Shown here in pieces: positions 8,234-16,970 of a stretch of DNA of 64,000 nucleotides. Within the stretch, counting starts at the first letter, position 1, and every line of letters begins with the position of its first letter. The DNA comes from an uncultured Bacilli bacterium (GTDB taxonomy: Bacteria; Bacillota_I; Bacilli_A; RF39; UBA660), in NCBI GenBank assembly GCA_947625425.1, contig CANQOH010000002.1:34875-98874 (forward strand). Direction: 5' to 3'. The notes below the pieces were generated by a model, which saw only the letters and a program-made list of their open reading frames with translations, was not told the origin of the DNA and did no database searches. The translations under genes and the position numbers were made by a program.

Positions 8234-10123
8234 ATGAAAAAAGTTTATTATGTACTTATTTTTATCTTAATAAGTATTATCATAATTCGTTATTCCTATC
8301 TAGCTTTTTATAAACATGATTATTACTATGAAAAATATTTAAATGCCACTAATAAAATTGTTTATGGCCTTAATGCTCCAAGAGGCAGAATTCTAGATCG
8401 TAATGGTAAAGTCTTAGTAGAAAATAAAGGTATAAATACTATTGTTTATCATAACTTAGATAATATTGATACTTTAAGTGTTGCTAAAACTTTACTAACT
8501 ATTTTAGATGATGTCAAAGAAGCTTCGCTTGATGAACAAAAAGATTACTATTTAAAATATAATAATACTGATAATCTACTTACTAAAGAAGAACAAGATT
8601 TATATGCCAGACGTAAACTTACCACCTTAGAAGTTGAAAATTTAAAGAAAAGTAGGTTAGATGAATATTTAAATTATTCAAAAGAAGAAAAACAAACTAT
8701 CTATCTTTATTATCTTCTTAATAATGGTTATTACTATGATAGTAAAATTATTGCTAGTAATGTCTCTGATAAGGTATGTGCTTTAGTTAATGAAAAAAAT
8801 ATTAATGGTCTTACTTGTGAATATACTACAGAACGTATTTATCACTATGATACTTTAAATGATATCTATGGCAAAGTTGGTCCGATTACGAAAGAAAATA
8901 AAGATTATTATTTAAATTTAGGTTATTCTCTAAATGATACAGTTGGTATAAGTTATTTAGAAAAAGAATATGATGAATATCTAAAAGGGGAGAAAGCTAA
9001 GTACTTAGTAAATGATGATAATACTTTAACTTTAATTAGTTCTTCTAAACAAGGTAATGATTTAGTCTTAAGTATTGATATTGATCTACAACTACAAATA
9101 AATGAAATAATAAAAAAATACTTAGCTAAATCATCTAACTATAAACATACTCAATACTATAATACTTCATATGTTATTGTAAGTGATCCCTATACTGGTG
9201 AAATTATTGCGAGTACGGGAATCAATAAAATTAAAGATGACTATTATGATGTTACCACTAATATTCTTACTTCATCTTTTACTGTTGGTTCCGTTATTAA
9301 AGCTGCTTCTCATACAGTCGGTTATCAAAATGACTTAATTGATATTGGTAAAAAGATTAATGACTCATGTGTTAAATTATACCAAGTACCTATGAAATGT
9401 TCTTTTAAAAGATTAGGTCTTATTGATGATATAACCGCTTTAAAAACTTCTAGTAACTACTATCAATTTATGACTGCTATAAAACTTACTGGTAATACAT
9501 ATAAATATAATATGAAACTTAATGTAACTGAAGAACACTTTAATATCTATCGTGATGTCTTTGCTTCTTTTGGATTAGGTTCTAGTACTGGTATTGACTT
9601 AGAAAATGAATCAACGGGTATAAAAGGTCAAACTATTGCTCCAGATCTTCTTCTTAATTTAAGTATTGGTCAATATGATACATATACCCCTTTAGAACTT
9701 TCTAATTATATTAATACTGTTGCTACTTCAGGTAAACGTTATGCTCTTCATTACCTAAAAGAAGTCAAAAACAAAGATAAAACTATCTATACCTATGAAC
9801 CTAAACTATTAAACGAAGTAAATTCTAACTTTTTACGAATCAAAGAAGGTTTTAAAGAAGTATTATATAATGGAACCGGACGTGGTTATACGGATTTAAA
9901 ATATAAACCTGCCGGTAAAACAGGTACTTCAGAAGTCGTATATAGTAAGAATATAACTACTATTAATCAATCATATGCTATGTATGCTCCATATGATAAT
10001 CCCAAGTATACAATCGTCGTTATAAGTCCCAATATTGCTTCAAATAATAGTCAAGATGGCTATATTGCACCCATAAATCGCTATATTTCTAAAGAAGTAA
10101 GCAAATTAGTATTTGAAAAATAA
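8234..10123 (+). CDS. Penicillin-binding protein 2-like transpeptidase (class B PBP)
   Basis: This is a cell-wall DD-transpeptidase with a membrane anchor (about 4-25), a dimerisation/pedestal domain beginning at the conserved 'APRGRILDRNGKVL' and a C-terminal penicillin-binding domain. The active-site motifs are all visible: SxxK as GSVIKAAS (about 353-360), SxN as SSNYYQF, and KTGTSE (about 577-582). Length (629) fits PBP2/MrdA of Gram-positives. The position upstream of rpmG matches pbpA-type genes of Bacilli, so an elongation PBP is likely, although it could be another class B enzyme. Start ATG 8234 (after AGGTGA) is chosen over the GTG at 8225. Confidence 0.88.
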   Translation: MKKVYYVLIFILISIIIIRYSYLAFYKHDYYYEKYLNATNKIVYGLNAPRGRILDRNGKVLVENKGINTIVYHNLDNIDTLSVAKTLLTILDDVKEASLDEQKDYYLKYNNTDNLLTKEEQDLYARRKLTTLEVENLKKSRLDEYLNYSKEEKQTIYLYYLLNNGYYYDSKIIASNVSDKVCALVNEKNINGLTCEYTTERIYHYDTLNDIYGKVGPITKENKDYYLNLGYSLNDTVGISYLEKEYDEYLKGEKAKYLVNDDNTLTLISSSKQGNDLVLSIDIDLQLQINEIIKKYLAKSSNYKHTQYYNTSYVIVSDPYTGEIIASTGINKIKDDYYDVTTNILTSSFTVGSVIKAASHTVGYQNDLIDIGKKINDSCVKLYQVPMKCSFKRLGLIDDITALKTSSNYYQFMTAIKLTGNTYKYNMKLNVTEEHFNIYRDVFASFGLGSSTGIDLENESTGIKGQTIAPDLLLNLSIGQYDTYTPLELSNYINTVATSGKRYALHYLKEVKNKDKTIYTYEPKLLNEVNSNFLRIKEGFKEVLYNGTGRGYTDLKYKPAGKTGTSEVVYSKNITTINQSYAMYAPYDNPKYTIVVISPNIASNNSQDGYIAPINRYISKEVSKLVFEK

Positions 10124-10129
10124 AAAATA

Positions 10130-10140
10130 TATGATACAAT
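10130..10140 (+). promoter_or_regulatory. rpmG promoter (extended -10)
   Basis: TATGATACAAT lies just after the PBP stop and about 30 bases before rpmG. It is one of many near-identical elements in the window. Confidence 0.6.
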
Positions 10141-10170
10141 AGGAACGGATTAAAAAAGGAGGGCAGTACT

Positions 10171-10335
10171 ATGGCAAAAAATGAAAATAGACCTAATATT
10201 ACTCTAGTTTGTACTGAATGTAAACATGAAAATTATGTTACACAAAAAAACAAAAAGAATACAACAGATAAATTAGAAATTAAAAAATTTTGTAAATGGT
10301 GTAATAAATCAACTGTTCATAAAGAAAAGAAATAG
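10171..10335 (+). CDS. rpmG: 50S ribosomal protein L33
   Basis: A 54-residue basic protein beginning [20 protein letters not shown]. It has the two zinc-ribbon CxxC pairs (C14-C17 and C41-C44) of the zinc-binding, C+ form of L33, and the typical '[19 protein letters not shown]' middle. AGGAGGG (10158-10164) precedes the ATG. It lies between the PBP gene and efp and has its own promoter. No paralogue is visible in the window. Confidence 0.92.
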   Translation: MAKNENRPNITLVCTECKHENYVTQKNKKNTTDKLEIKKFCKWCNKSTVHKEKK

Positions 10336-10351
10336 TTAAGAGGGTGAAAAA

Positions 10352-10918
10352 ATGAACGGCTTAATTAATATTAATGATATTAAAAATGGAATGACTATCA
10401 TTTATGATGGTAAACTATATTTAGTACAAAGCTTCCAACATGTTAAACCTGGTAAAGGTGCTGCTTTCATGAAAGTTAAAATGCGTAACTTAAGAACAGG
10501 TGCTATTATTGAAGAAACTATTAATAGTAGTGTTAAAGTTGAAAAAGCACATGTTGATAAAAAGAAAATGTCTTATCTATATAATAGTGGAACAGGTTAT
10601 GTCTTCATGGATAATGAAACATATGAACAAATTGAAATCACTGAAGATAAATTAGTTGAAGAAAAGAAATTCTTAAAAGAGAATATGGAAGTTCAAATTG
10701 ATTTCTATCAAGGTGAAATAATTGGTGTTACATTACCAGAAAAAGTTGAATATATTGTTGCTGAAACAACTGAAGCAGTTAAAGGTAATACTACTAATAA
10801 CGCCCAAAAAGATGCTGTTTTGGAAAACGGCTATGTTGTTAAAGTTCCATTATTTATTACTGAAGGAGAAAAGATTATCGTATCTACTCTTGATGGTAAG
10901 TATTCAAGTAGAGCTTAA
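10352..10918 (+). CDS. efp: Translation elongation factor P
   Basis: EF-P binds the ribosome between P and E sites and rescues stalls at consecutive prolines. The 188-residue, three-domain protein has the KOW-like N-terminal domain with the modifiable lysine tip 'VKPGKGAAFMKVKMRNL' (K at about 34). OB domains follow, ending in STLDGKYSSRA. No modification enzyme gene is seen in the window. AGAGGGTGA precedes the ATG, and the gene follows rpmG by 16 bases, probably in the same transcript. The hairpin terminator overlaps its stop codon. Confidence 0.95.
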   Translation: MNGLININDIKNGMTIIYDGKLYLVQSFQHVKPGKGAAFMKVKMRNLRTGAIIEETINSSVKVEKAHVDKKKMSYLYNSGTGYVFMDNETYEQIEITEDKLVEEKKFLKENMEVQIDFYQGEIIGVTLPEKVEYIVAETTEAVKGNTTNNAQKDAVLENGYVVKVPLFITEGEKIIVSTLDGKYSSRA

Positions 10919-10932
10919 TAGCTCTTTTTTTA
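10910..10932 (+). terminator. efp terminator
   Basis: AGAGCT (10910-10915) pairs with AGCTCT (10920-10925), followed by a T-run. The efp stop codon sits in the loop. Confidence 0.65.
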
Positions 10933-10936
10933 TGTC

Positions 10937-12190
10937 TTAATATATATTATAAGCTATCTTCCAAGCTAGAATCTTTCTTACAGATTCATTAATACGTTCT
11001 TCAGTTATTTGTCCTTCTTTAATTGCTTGTAATGTTCTATTATAAAAATCATTATATTCCTTAGTTATTACAATATCATTACCAGCTTCAATTGCTAAGA
11101 TAGCTAAGTTATTATCAGTATTATAAGAATCTAAAGCGTCCATAGTTAATTCATCACTTATAATAATTCCAGTATAATTTAATTCCTCTTTTAAAATATT
11201 AATAACATCTTTAGATAGTGAAGCTGGATATTTATCATCAACACTTGTAATAATATTATGAGATATTAAAACAAATGGTGTTCCTGCTTCAACACCCATT
11301 TTAAATGGTATAAGATCATTTTCTTTTAAATAATCTAAATCACGATTATCAATAGTTTGAATTTTATGTGAATCGCCATTAGGTCCATAGCCAGGAAAAT
11401 GTTTAAGACATGTTGAAAAATTAAGTTCTTTAGCTTTCTTAGTTACTAAACTAATATAATTACCAGTATCATTAGGAGTTAAACCAATAGATCTTGCATA
11501 CATAAAATCACTAGGATTAGTAGCAATATCTGCTACTGGAGCTAAATTTAAATTAAAACCTAATTCTAAAAGTAATTTATCTTTCATTTCTTCAACTTCT
11601 AAAACTTTATCTATTCCTCCAATAGCATATAAACTCCTTGGTGATTTAATCTTTTCATTGATTAAATTTTTATTATAACTTAATCTTGTAACTGTACCGC
11701 CTTCTTCATCAATCGTCATTATATATTTTATTTTAGCTTCATCTTGACGACTTTTAATTTTATTAATTAATTGTTCTTTACTTATATTTTTAATATCACT
11801 ACTATAAAGAATAAAGCCGCCAATCGTATCATAATTGTCGATATTATCTACTTCTGTAAAAGGCACTATAAACATTTGCGCTAACTTTTCTTCAATCGTT
11901 AAGTCTTTTAGTATATCATCTGCTTCATCATAGTAATCAGCAAATAAATCTTTATTTATAACTTCATCTTTATCTTCATCTTTGTTCTTATCTTTATCCG
12001 TATCTTTAATCTTATCGTCTTCTTTAACTTCTTCTTTATCTTCAACCACATTAGGTTTAGAATCAATATTTTCTTTAATTACTTCATTAGTATTTGTTTT
12101 ATTAATTATTTTATTAAACATTAGTAAAGGAAAAAGAATAATTATTATAATTATTATAGTAATAAGATAGAATTTAATATGTTTATTCAT
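10937..12190 (-). CDS. Membrane-anchored family 3 glycoside hydrolase (NagZ-like beta-N-acetylglucosaminidase)
   Basis: A predicted cell-surface enzyme releasing N-acetylglucosamine from wall fragments. The 417-residue protein has an N-terminal membrane helix (about 7-27) and a Lys/Asp/Glu-rich linker (about 35-75). The GH3 TIM barrel starts at LTIEEKLAQMF. Landmarks include 'TIDEEGGTVTRL', LAPVADI, the catalytic dyad loop KHFPGYGPNGDSHK (D-S-H as in NagZ) and the nucleophile motif IISDELTMDAL. It is convergent with efp. The minus-strand leader carries TATGATAAAAT (12223-12213) as a -10 and AAGAAGG as ribosome binding site. Confidence 0.85.
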   Translation of the reverse strand: MNKHIKFYLITIIIIIIILFPLLMFNKIINKTNTNEVIKENIDSKPNVVEDKEEVKEDDKIKDTDKDKNKDEDKDEVINKDLFADYYDEADDILKDLTIEEKLAQMFIVPFTEVDNIDNYDTIGGFILYSSDIKNISKEQLINKIKSRQDEAKIKYIMTIDEEGGTVTRLSYNKNLINEKIKSPRSLYAIGGIDKVLEVEEMKDKLLLELGFNLNLAPVADIATNPSDFMYARSIGLTPNDTGNYISLVTKKAKELNFSTCLKHFPGYGPNGDSHKIQTIDNRDLDYLKENDLIPFKMGVEAGTPFVLISHNIITSVDDKYPASLSKDVINILKEELNYTGIIISDELTMDALDSYNTDNNLAILAIEAGNDIVITKEYNDFYNRTLQAIKEGQITEERINESVRKILAWKIAYNIY

Positions 12191-12248
12191 TGTCTGACCT
12201 TCTTCATTATTAATTTTATCATATTATAATCTTTTATACGGGTGAAAA

Positions 12249-12277
12249 TTGCAGGATTGATATTTTTTTTGTATAAT
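12249..12277 (+). promoter_or_regulatory. Promoter of the 12302 gene
   Basis: TTGCAG (12249-12254), a 17-base spacer and a consensus TATAAT (12272-12277) place the transcript start at about 12284, leaving a leader of only about 18 bases. The leader contains CCACTT/AAGTGG and the alternative AAACCAC/GTGGTTT pairings, both covering the region just before ATG 12302. Confidence 0.6.
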
Positions 12278-12301
12278 AAAACCACTTTAAGTGGTGGTTT
12301 T

Positions 12302-12853
12302 ATGGTTAAAAATTTAAAATTAAGTAAAAAATTAATTGCTGGGGCTATAATTGCTTCTATTATTGGTACTGGTATTGGAGGTTATCACATGCATAAACAA
12401 AGTGAAATAGCAAGAGTTAAAGGTTATTTAACTGATTATTTAACTGCTGATAACTATGTTGATTTATCTAAAGTAACTGGTACTTATGATATTAAGAGCT
12501 TTGATGGTGAATATTTAAAAGAAGCTCTAGAAGAAATGGATATTGATTATGTCAGAATTAATGATTCATTTATTTATGATAAAGCTCATGTTGAAACATT
12601 TCCTCATGTAAATGCTGTTAATTATGATAAAGTTGTTTGGAATGATGGAACAAACGATATATATGAAATGTATGAACCAATTAGAATACCTAGTGAAAAC
12701 GGTGTAACTTATCAAGTTCCAGAAGGCTTTGTCTTAGAAACAGTTGAAGAAATAGCTGAACCAATAAGATATGATGACTTAGATGATCGAGAAGTAGTTG
12801 TTTTTAAAAACACTTATGAAGATTCATATAGTTTAAGTTTGGAGAAAAAATAA
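12302..12853 (+). CDS. Unknown membrane-anchored protein
   Basis: Not recognised. This 183-residue protein has a basic start, one N-terminal hydrophobic helix (about 10-28, LIAGAIIASIIGTGIGGYH), then a strongly acidic extracytoplasmic domain without cysteines. An in-frame GTG at 12242 lies upstream of the promoter and is not a credible start; ATG 12302 begins right after the short leader and lacks a strong ribosome binding site. The stop overlaps the start of the nucleotidyltransferase gene (TAATG), so the two are translationally coupled. Confidence 0.6.
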   Translation: MVKNLKLSKKLIAGAIIASIIGTGIGGYHMHKQSEIARVKGYLTDYLTADNYVDLSKVTGTYDIKSFDGEYLKEALEEMDIDYVRINDSFIYDKAHVETFPHVNAVNYDKVVWNDGTNDIYEMYEPIRIPSENGVTYQVPEGFVLETVEEIAEPIRYDDLDDREVVVFKNTYEDSYSLSLEKK

Positions 12854-13887
12854 TGCCTTTAAATGAACTAATCACCAAGTTTTTAACCATCACCGGCTAT
12901 GATAAAGATAATAATATATTAGCAATAATTTTTCATGGTAGTAGAGTAACAGGTAATGAAAGACCTAATAGTGATTTAGATGTTGTCGTTATCAGTCAAA
13001 AAAGTAATAACTATAAAAAAGGTTTTCTAATTGATAATATTAGAGTTGATTGTCATATCTATTCAGTAAATGATATTTATAATATTATGAGTAGTAAAAA
13101 AGAAAACCATAATGCTTTTTTAGAATCTATTTTAACTACTGGTTTAGTTGTTAAAAATAAAGATTGGACCATTGAAATATTAAAAGATTATTCAAGTAGT
13201 TTAGAACCTCCAATGCATCATAAAGCCATCCCTGATAATATTTTAGAAGACATCAAAGATTTATATACTAGTTTTAATAACTCCCATGAATTTTATTATT
13301 ATAATTTATTAGAAAAGATAAGAATAGCTTTTAATTATTTATATGGTTGTTCATATTTAGGTACCGCTAAAGTCTATGAAATCTTTAATCATCCTGAATT
13401 ATATCAAAATCGTTATTTAATTAAATTACCTAATCCTGAATTTATTACTTTATATTTAAAAGCTATTACAGCTAAACCAGAAGAAAGACCATTATATCTT
13501 CAAAAATTAATTAGTATTTTACATCTTAAAATATCAGTAATAAAACCATCTACTTATTACAATCACAATGTTTATTATTCTAAAGATCGTATTAAAGAAG
13601 ATATCTTAACATTTCATAATAAACTATTAAAAACTATTGATATGTTATTAATTAACCATCCATATAGTAAAATGATGTATGCCATTCTTCTTCAAAGTAT
13701 GTATGAGTATTATTATAAAATTAATTACGAAGTAAATTCGCAAATAGAAGAACTATATAATGAAGGTATAAATGAAATAGATTCAAATCAAATGATAAAT
13801 ATCATCACTGAATTTTTTAATATTTTAAGTCAAGATTATATTATTGATTATGATAATTATTTAATTAGATTAGAATTAGTTAATTAA
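12853..13887 (+). CDS. Nucleotidyltransferase-domain protein of unknown substrate
   Basis: The 344-residue protein opens with a minimal nucleotidyltransferase core: IIFHGSRVTGNERPNSDLDV (about 25-44). This gives the G-S-x-x-x-G and S-D-(L)-D metal-binding motifs, followed by 'DNIRVDCHIYS', whose third carboxylate completes the site. The remaining 240 residues are helical (Tyr/Leu-rich), as in aminoglycoside-nucleotidyltransferase-like and MNT proteins. No HEPN partner is adjacent; the upstream gene is a membrane-anchored protein instead. The substrate cannot be told from sequence. The one-base overlap with the preceding gene suggests an operon. Confidence 0.65.
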   Translation: MPLNELITKFLTITGYDKDNNILAIIFHGSRVTGNERPNSDLDVVVISQKSNNYKKGFLIDNIRVDCHIYSVNDIYNIMSSKKENHNAFLESILTTGLVVKNKDWTIEILKDYSSSLEPPMHHKAIPDNILEDIKDLYTSFNNSHEFYYYNLLEKIRIAFNYLYGCSYLGTAKVYEIFNHPELYQNRYLIKLPNPEFITLYLKAITAKPEERPLYLQKLISILHLKISVIKPSTYYNHNVYYSKDRIKEDILTFHNKLLKTIDMLLINHPYSKMMYAILLQSMYEYYYKINYEVNSQIEELYNEGINEIDSNQMINIITEFFNILSQDYIIDYDNYLIRLELVN

Positions 13888-13898
13888 TATGATACAAT
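13888..13898 (+). promoter_or_regulatory. Extended -10 promoter for the YgjP-like gene
   Basis: TATGATACAAT begins directly at the end of the nucleotidyltransferase stop codon and sits 18 bases before ATG 13916. Confidence 0.55.
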
Positions 13899-13915
13899 AA
13901 TATTAGGTGATTCTT

Positions 13916-14551
13916 ATGGAAGTAGAGCTTGGTAATTATATTGTCAATTTAGAAATCGAAAAAAAGAAGAACAAAAATATTTATTTTCGTTTTAAAGATA
14001 ATAATACTTTATATGTAACTTGTAATCGTTTAATTTCTACTAAAGGAGTCCTAAGATTAATTAAAGAAAATGAAAAATCTTTACTTAAAATGTATGAAAA
14101 ATACCAAGTAAAAGTTGAGAATAACCAAGGCTTTAACTACTTAGGTGAAACATATACTGTTGTTTATGATGAAGACGTAAAAAATGTCACGATTGAAGAT
14201 AATATGTTATATGTTAAAAACGAAAAAGTTTTAGATAAATGGTTAAAGAATGAATGTGAAAGAATCTTTACTGAACGTATTAAATTAATATTAAATAAAT
14301 TTAATGATATACCTCCCTTTAGTTTAAAAATTAGAAAAATGAAAACTAGATGGGGCGTTAATAATGTTACTAAAAGAATAATAATTTTAAATAGTGAATT
14401 AATAAAAAAAGATATTACTTTAATTGATTATGTTATTATTCATGAATTATGTCATTTTTATGAAGCAAATCATAGTAATAGATTTTGGCGAGAAGTCGAG
14501 AAGAGATATCCGTATTATAAATTAGCGAGAAAAAGATTGAGGGTTGAATAA
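13916..14551 (+). CDS. YgjP-like / M48-type metal-dependent hydrolase (DUF45)
   Basis: A 211-residue protein of the YgjP/DUF45 family. The C-terminal half carries the zinc site 'IIHELCHFYEANHSNRFW' (HExxH plus a downstream His, about 174-191) preceded by KMKTRWGVNN (the conserved R-W-G-x-N block). It ends in the family-typical YPYYKLARKRLR. Members are described as metallopeptidase-like, and E. coli YgjP as a UTP pyrophosphatase, so the activity here is uncertain. The ATG at 13916 is taken instead of the GTG at 13907 because AGGTGA is its ribosome binding site. Confidence 0.8.
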   Translation: MEVELGNYIVNLEIEKKKNKNIYFRFKDNNTLYVTCNRLISTKGVLRLIKENEKSLLKMYEKYQVKVENNQGFNYLGETYTVVYDEDVKNVTIEDNMLYVKNEKVLDKWLKNECERIFTERIKLILNKFNDIPPFSLKIRKMKTRWGVNNVTKRIIILNSELIKKDITLIDYVIIHELCHFYEANHSNRFWREVEKRYPYYKLARKRLRVE

Positions 14552-14552
14552 A

Positions 14553-15281
14553 ATGGAAATAATAAGTTCATTAGATAATAAAAAAATAAAAAACTATAGT
14601 AAACTACTACAGAAAAAATATCGCGATTTAGATAATTTATTTATCGTTGAAGGAGAACATTTAGTTAAAGAAGCCTTTGCTTCTAAAGTCTTAGTTGAAG
14701 TAATAATGTGTGAAGATTATGAAATAGATATTGATGTTCCAATTACTTATGTAACTTATGAAGTAATAAAAAAACTAAGTAATACTTTAAATCCTCAAAA
14801 AGTAATGGGTATATGTCGTAAATTAGATAACAAAGAAATAGGTAATAAAGTCTTAATTTTAGATGACATTCAAGATCCAGGTAACTTAGGAACTATAATT
14901 CGTAGTAGTGTTGCTTTTAATATTGATACTGTCATTCTTTCTAATAATAGTGTTGATTTATATAATGATAAAGTAATTAGAGCTAGTGAAGGTATGATCT
15001 TTAAAATAAATATTATTAGAGATGATATAACTTCAATTATTAATAAATTAAAAACTGATAACTATCTAATTTATGGTACTAAAGTTAATGGTGGAGAAGA
15101 TATCAGTAAAATAACTATTCCTTCTAAGTATGCTTTAGTAATGGGTAATGAAGGTGCCGGTGTAAGTAAAGAAATCCTTAATTTATGTGATAAATACTTA
15201 TATATTCCGATGAATAAAGAATGTGAAAGTTTAAATGTCGGTGTTGCTACAAGTATTATCTTATATAGTTTAAATAAATAG
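14553..15281 (+). CDS. SpoU/TrmH-family RNA 2'-O-methyltransferase
   Basis: A 242-residue SPOUT methyltransferase. It has an N-terminal substrate-binding domain (KLLQKKYRDLDNLFIVEGEH, about 17-36) and the knotted catalytic domain with motif 1 DDIQDPGNLGTIIRSS (about 109-124), motif 2 LVMGNEGAGVS (about 196-206) and motif 3 YIPMNKECESLNVGVATSII. This resembles YsgA-type enzymes that methylate rRNA. The target is not predictable. The start ATG lies two bases after the preceding stop; an alternative TTG at 14544 is less likely. Confidence 0.85.
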   Translation: MEIISSLDNKKIKNYSKLLQKKYRDLDNLFIVEGEHLVKEAFASKVLVEVIMCEDYEIDIDVPITYVTYEVIKKLSNTLNPQKVMGICRKLDNKEIGNKVLILDDIQDPGNLGTIIRSSVAFNIDTVILSNNSVDLYNDKVIRASEGMIFKINIIRDDITSIINKLKTDNYLIYGTKVNGGEDISKITIPSKYALVMGNEGAGVSKEILNLCDKYLYIPMNKECESLNVGVATSIILYSLNK

Positions 15282-15290
15282 AGGTGTCTT

Positions 15291-15782
15291 ATGGAATATA
15301 TTTTAATTGGTAAAATAGTTAACACTCATGGGATTAAAGGTGAACTTCGTATTAAAAGTAACTTCCAAATGAAAGATAAAATCTTTAAAAAAGGTTTTAA
15401 CTTATATATTGGTGAAGGACATGTTAAAGAAACAATTAATAGTTATCGAGTTCATAAAGACTTTGATATGGTAACATTTGTTGGTTATGATAATATTAAT
15501 CAAGTTCTAAATTATCTTAAAATGAATGTCTATGTTAAAAAAGAAGATATCAAACTTGATGATAATGAATATATCTTAGAAGAATTAATTGATTATGATG
15601 TTATTGAAAAAGGGGAAAAACTTGGTAAAGTTAAATATATTGTGTATAATGGTAGTAACATTCTTCTAGCCATAGAAGGAGCTAAAAATTTCTATATTCC
15701 TAATAATCCTAACTTTATTAAGAAAGTTAATGAAAAGGATAAAAATATTGAAGTTGAAAATGCTAAAGGATTGATTTTATGA
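15291..15782 (+). CDS. rimM: 16S rRNA processing protein RimM
   Basis: RimM binds S19 and helps mature the 30S head. The 163-residue protein has the RimM N-terminal barrel (MEYILIGKIVNTHGIKGELR) and a C-terminal PRC barrel (ILEELIDYDVIEKGEKLGKV, then FYIPNNPNFIKKV). GAGGTGTC precedes the ATG. Its stop overlaps the trmD start (ATGA), as commonly seen. Confidence 0.93.
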   Translation: MEYILIGKIVNTHGIKGELRIKSNFQMKDKIFKKGFNLYIGEGHVKETINSYRVHKDFDMVTFVGYDNINQVLNYLKMNVYVKKEDIKLDDNEYILEELIDYDVIEKGEKLGKVKYIVYNGSNILLAIEGAKNFYIPNNPNFIKKVNEKDKNIEVENAKGLIL

Positions 15783-16444
15783 GAATAGATATCTTAACTT
15801 TATTTCCTAATATGTTTGAAGGATTCCTAAATGAATCAATTATTAAAAGAGCAATTTTAAAAGAAAGTGTTATAATAAATATAGTTGATTTTAGAAAATA
15901 CTCTAAACTTTCTAATAATCAAGTAGATGATACACCATATGGTGGTGGTGGCGGAATGGTTTTAAGAATCGAACCAATCTATGATGCCTTAATGGATATC
16001 AAAAAAGATGATCCAAATGCCAAAGTTATCTTAATGACACCAGATGGAATACCTTATAAACAAGAAATAGCAGTTAGTTTAAAAGATGAAAAACATTTAG
16101 TATTTATTTGTGGTCATTATGAAGGCTTTGATGAAAGAATAAGAAGTCTATGTGATATGGAAATTAGTATTGGTGATTATGTCTTAACTGGTGGTGAATT
16201 ACCAGCTATGGTTATCAGTGATAGTATAATAAGATTATTAGATGGTGTTATAACTGATACAAGTTTAGTTAGTGAATCATTTAATGATAAATTATTAGAT
16301 TATCCAACCTATACTAAACCTCAAGAATTTATGGGTATGAAAGTCCCTGATATTTTACTTAGTGGTGATCATGCCAAAATAAATGCTTGGCGTGAAGAAA
16401 AAAGAAAAGAAAAAACTAAAGAGCGTCGACCAGATCTAATGTAG
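15779..16444 (+). CDS. trmD: tRNA (guanine-N1)-methyltransferase
   Basis: TrmD makes m1G37 in tRNA, preventing frameshifts. The 221-residue protein has the N-terminal MRIDILTLFPNMFEGFL and VDDTPYGGGGGMVL. The trefoil-knot SAM site follows as FICGHYEGFDERI (about 117-129) and ISIGDYVLTGGELPAM (about 136-151), with the catalytic Asp region in the tail (WREEKRKEKTKERRPDL). It starts inside the rimM stop. Confidence 0.95.
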   Translation: MRIDILTLFPNMFEGFLNESIIKRAILKESVIINIVDFRKYSKLSNNQVDDTPYGGGGGMVLRIEPIYDALMDIKKDDPNAKVILMTPDGIPYKQEIAVSLKDEKHLVFICGHYEGFDERIRSLCDMEISIGDYVLTGGELPAMVISDSIIRLLDGVITDTSLVSESFNDKLLDYPTYTKPQEFMGMKVPDILLSGDHAKINAWREEKRKEKTKERRPDLM

Positions 16445-16462
16445 TTTAAGAAGGTGAGTAAA

Positions 16463-16912
16463 ATGGCAAGTTACTTGATTAATAAAAAACATCATGATGA
16501 AAGTATTCTTTCAATGAATGCTTTAGATGGCTATGTCTTTAAACCTAAAACTAAAAGTGATAGTTATATTAAAGTCAAAGAAGTTAAAATAATTGATCCT
16601 AAAATGATTGATAAAATTTTAACTATGAAATTTGATAAATTATTTAAACAAGTAGTTGCTATGGCCTTATCCGTTATTAATGATGATGATGCGACTGATG
16701 ATGATGCTGAACTAGTCTTAGATGAAGTCGAATTAGTAAGACAAATTCTTCTTAATCGTTATCAAAAATTCTTAAACTACGAAAAAGAACAATTATTTTT
16801 AAAAAAATTACGTCTTATTGAAAATGAAATGCGTGTTAAACAAGTTAAAATTAAACAAAAAGCTTTATATCTAGCCGATATGGAAGAAAAAACCATTGGA
16901 CGTAGTCGTTAA
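16463..16912 (+). CDS. Unknown small charged helical protein between trmD and rplS
   Basis: Not recognised. This 149-residue soluble protein has an Asp-rich turn (INDDDATDDDAE, about 71-83) that precedes a long Leu/Lys/Glu-rich helix ending in KQVKIKQKALYLADMEEK. The profile suggests a coiled coil and an RNA- or protein-binding role, but no motif supports a function. It interrupts the usual trmD-rplS adjacency and reads out of trmD after 18 bases, so it is probably in that operon. Start ATG 16463 follows AAGGTGA; GTG 16454 is rejected. Confidence 0.65.
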   Translation: MASYLINKKHHDESILSMNALDGYVFKPKTKSDSYIKVKEVKIIDPKMIDKILTMKFDKLFKQVVAMALSVINDDDATDDDAELVLDEVELVRQILLNRYQKFLNYEKEQLFLKKLRLIENEMRVKQVKIKQKALYLADMEEKTIGRSR

Positions 16913-16925
16913 AAGATAAAGAAAT

Positions 16926-16965
16926 AAAGATAAATCTTGCATATTTATCTTTTTTTTGTTATAAT
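16926..16965 (+). promoter_or_regulatory. trmD-operon terminator followed by rplS promoter
   Basis: A 10-bp stem (16926-16935 with 16943-16952) plus T-tract ends the upstream operon. The T-tract leads into TGtTATAAT (TATAAT 16960-16965), the extended -10 for the rplS leader. Confidence 0.65.
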
Positions 16966-16970
16966 CTTAA

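Noticed and set aside
10722..10940. An open frame (+) overlapping the end of efp
   Set aside because: It lies wholly in a shifted frame of efp, has no ribosome binding site and yields a Leu/Lys-biased product; efp itself is unmistakable.
15780..15782. TGA read as tryptophan, as in Mollicutes
   Set aside because: TGA ends rimM, rnhB, rsmH and the first two-helix membrane protein at natural lengths, and Trp is encoded by TGG throughout.
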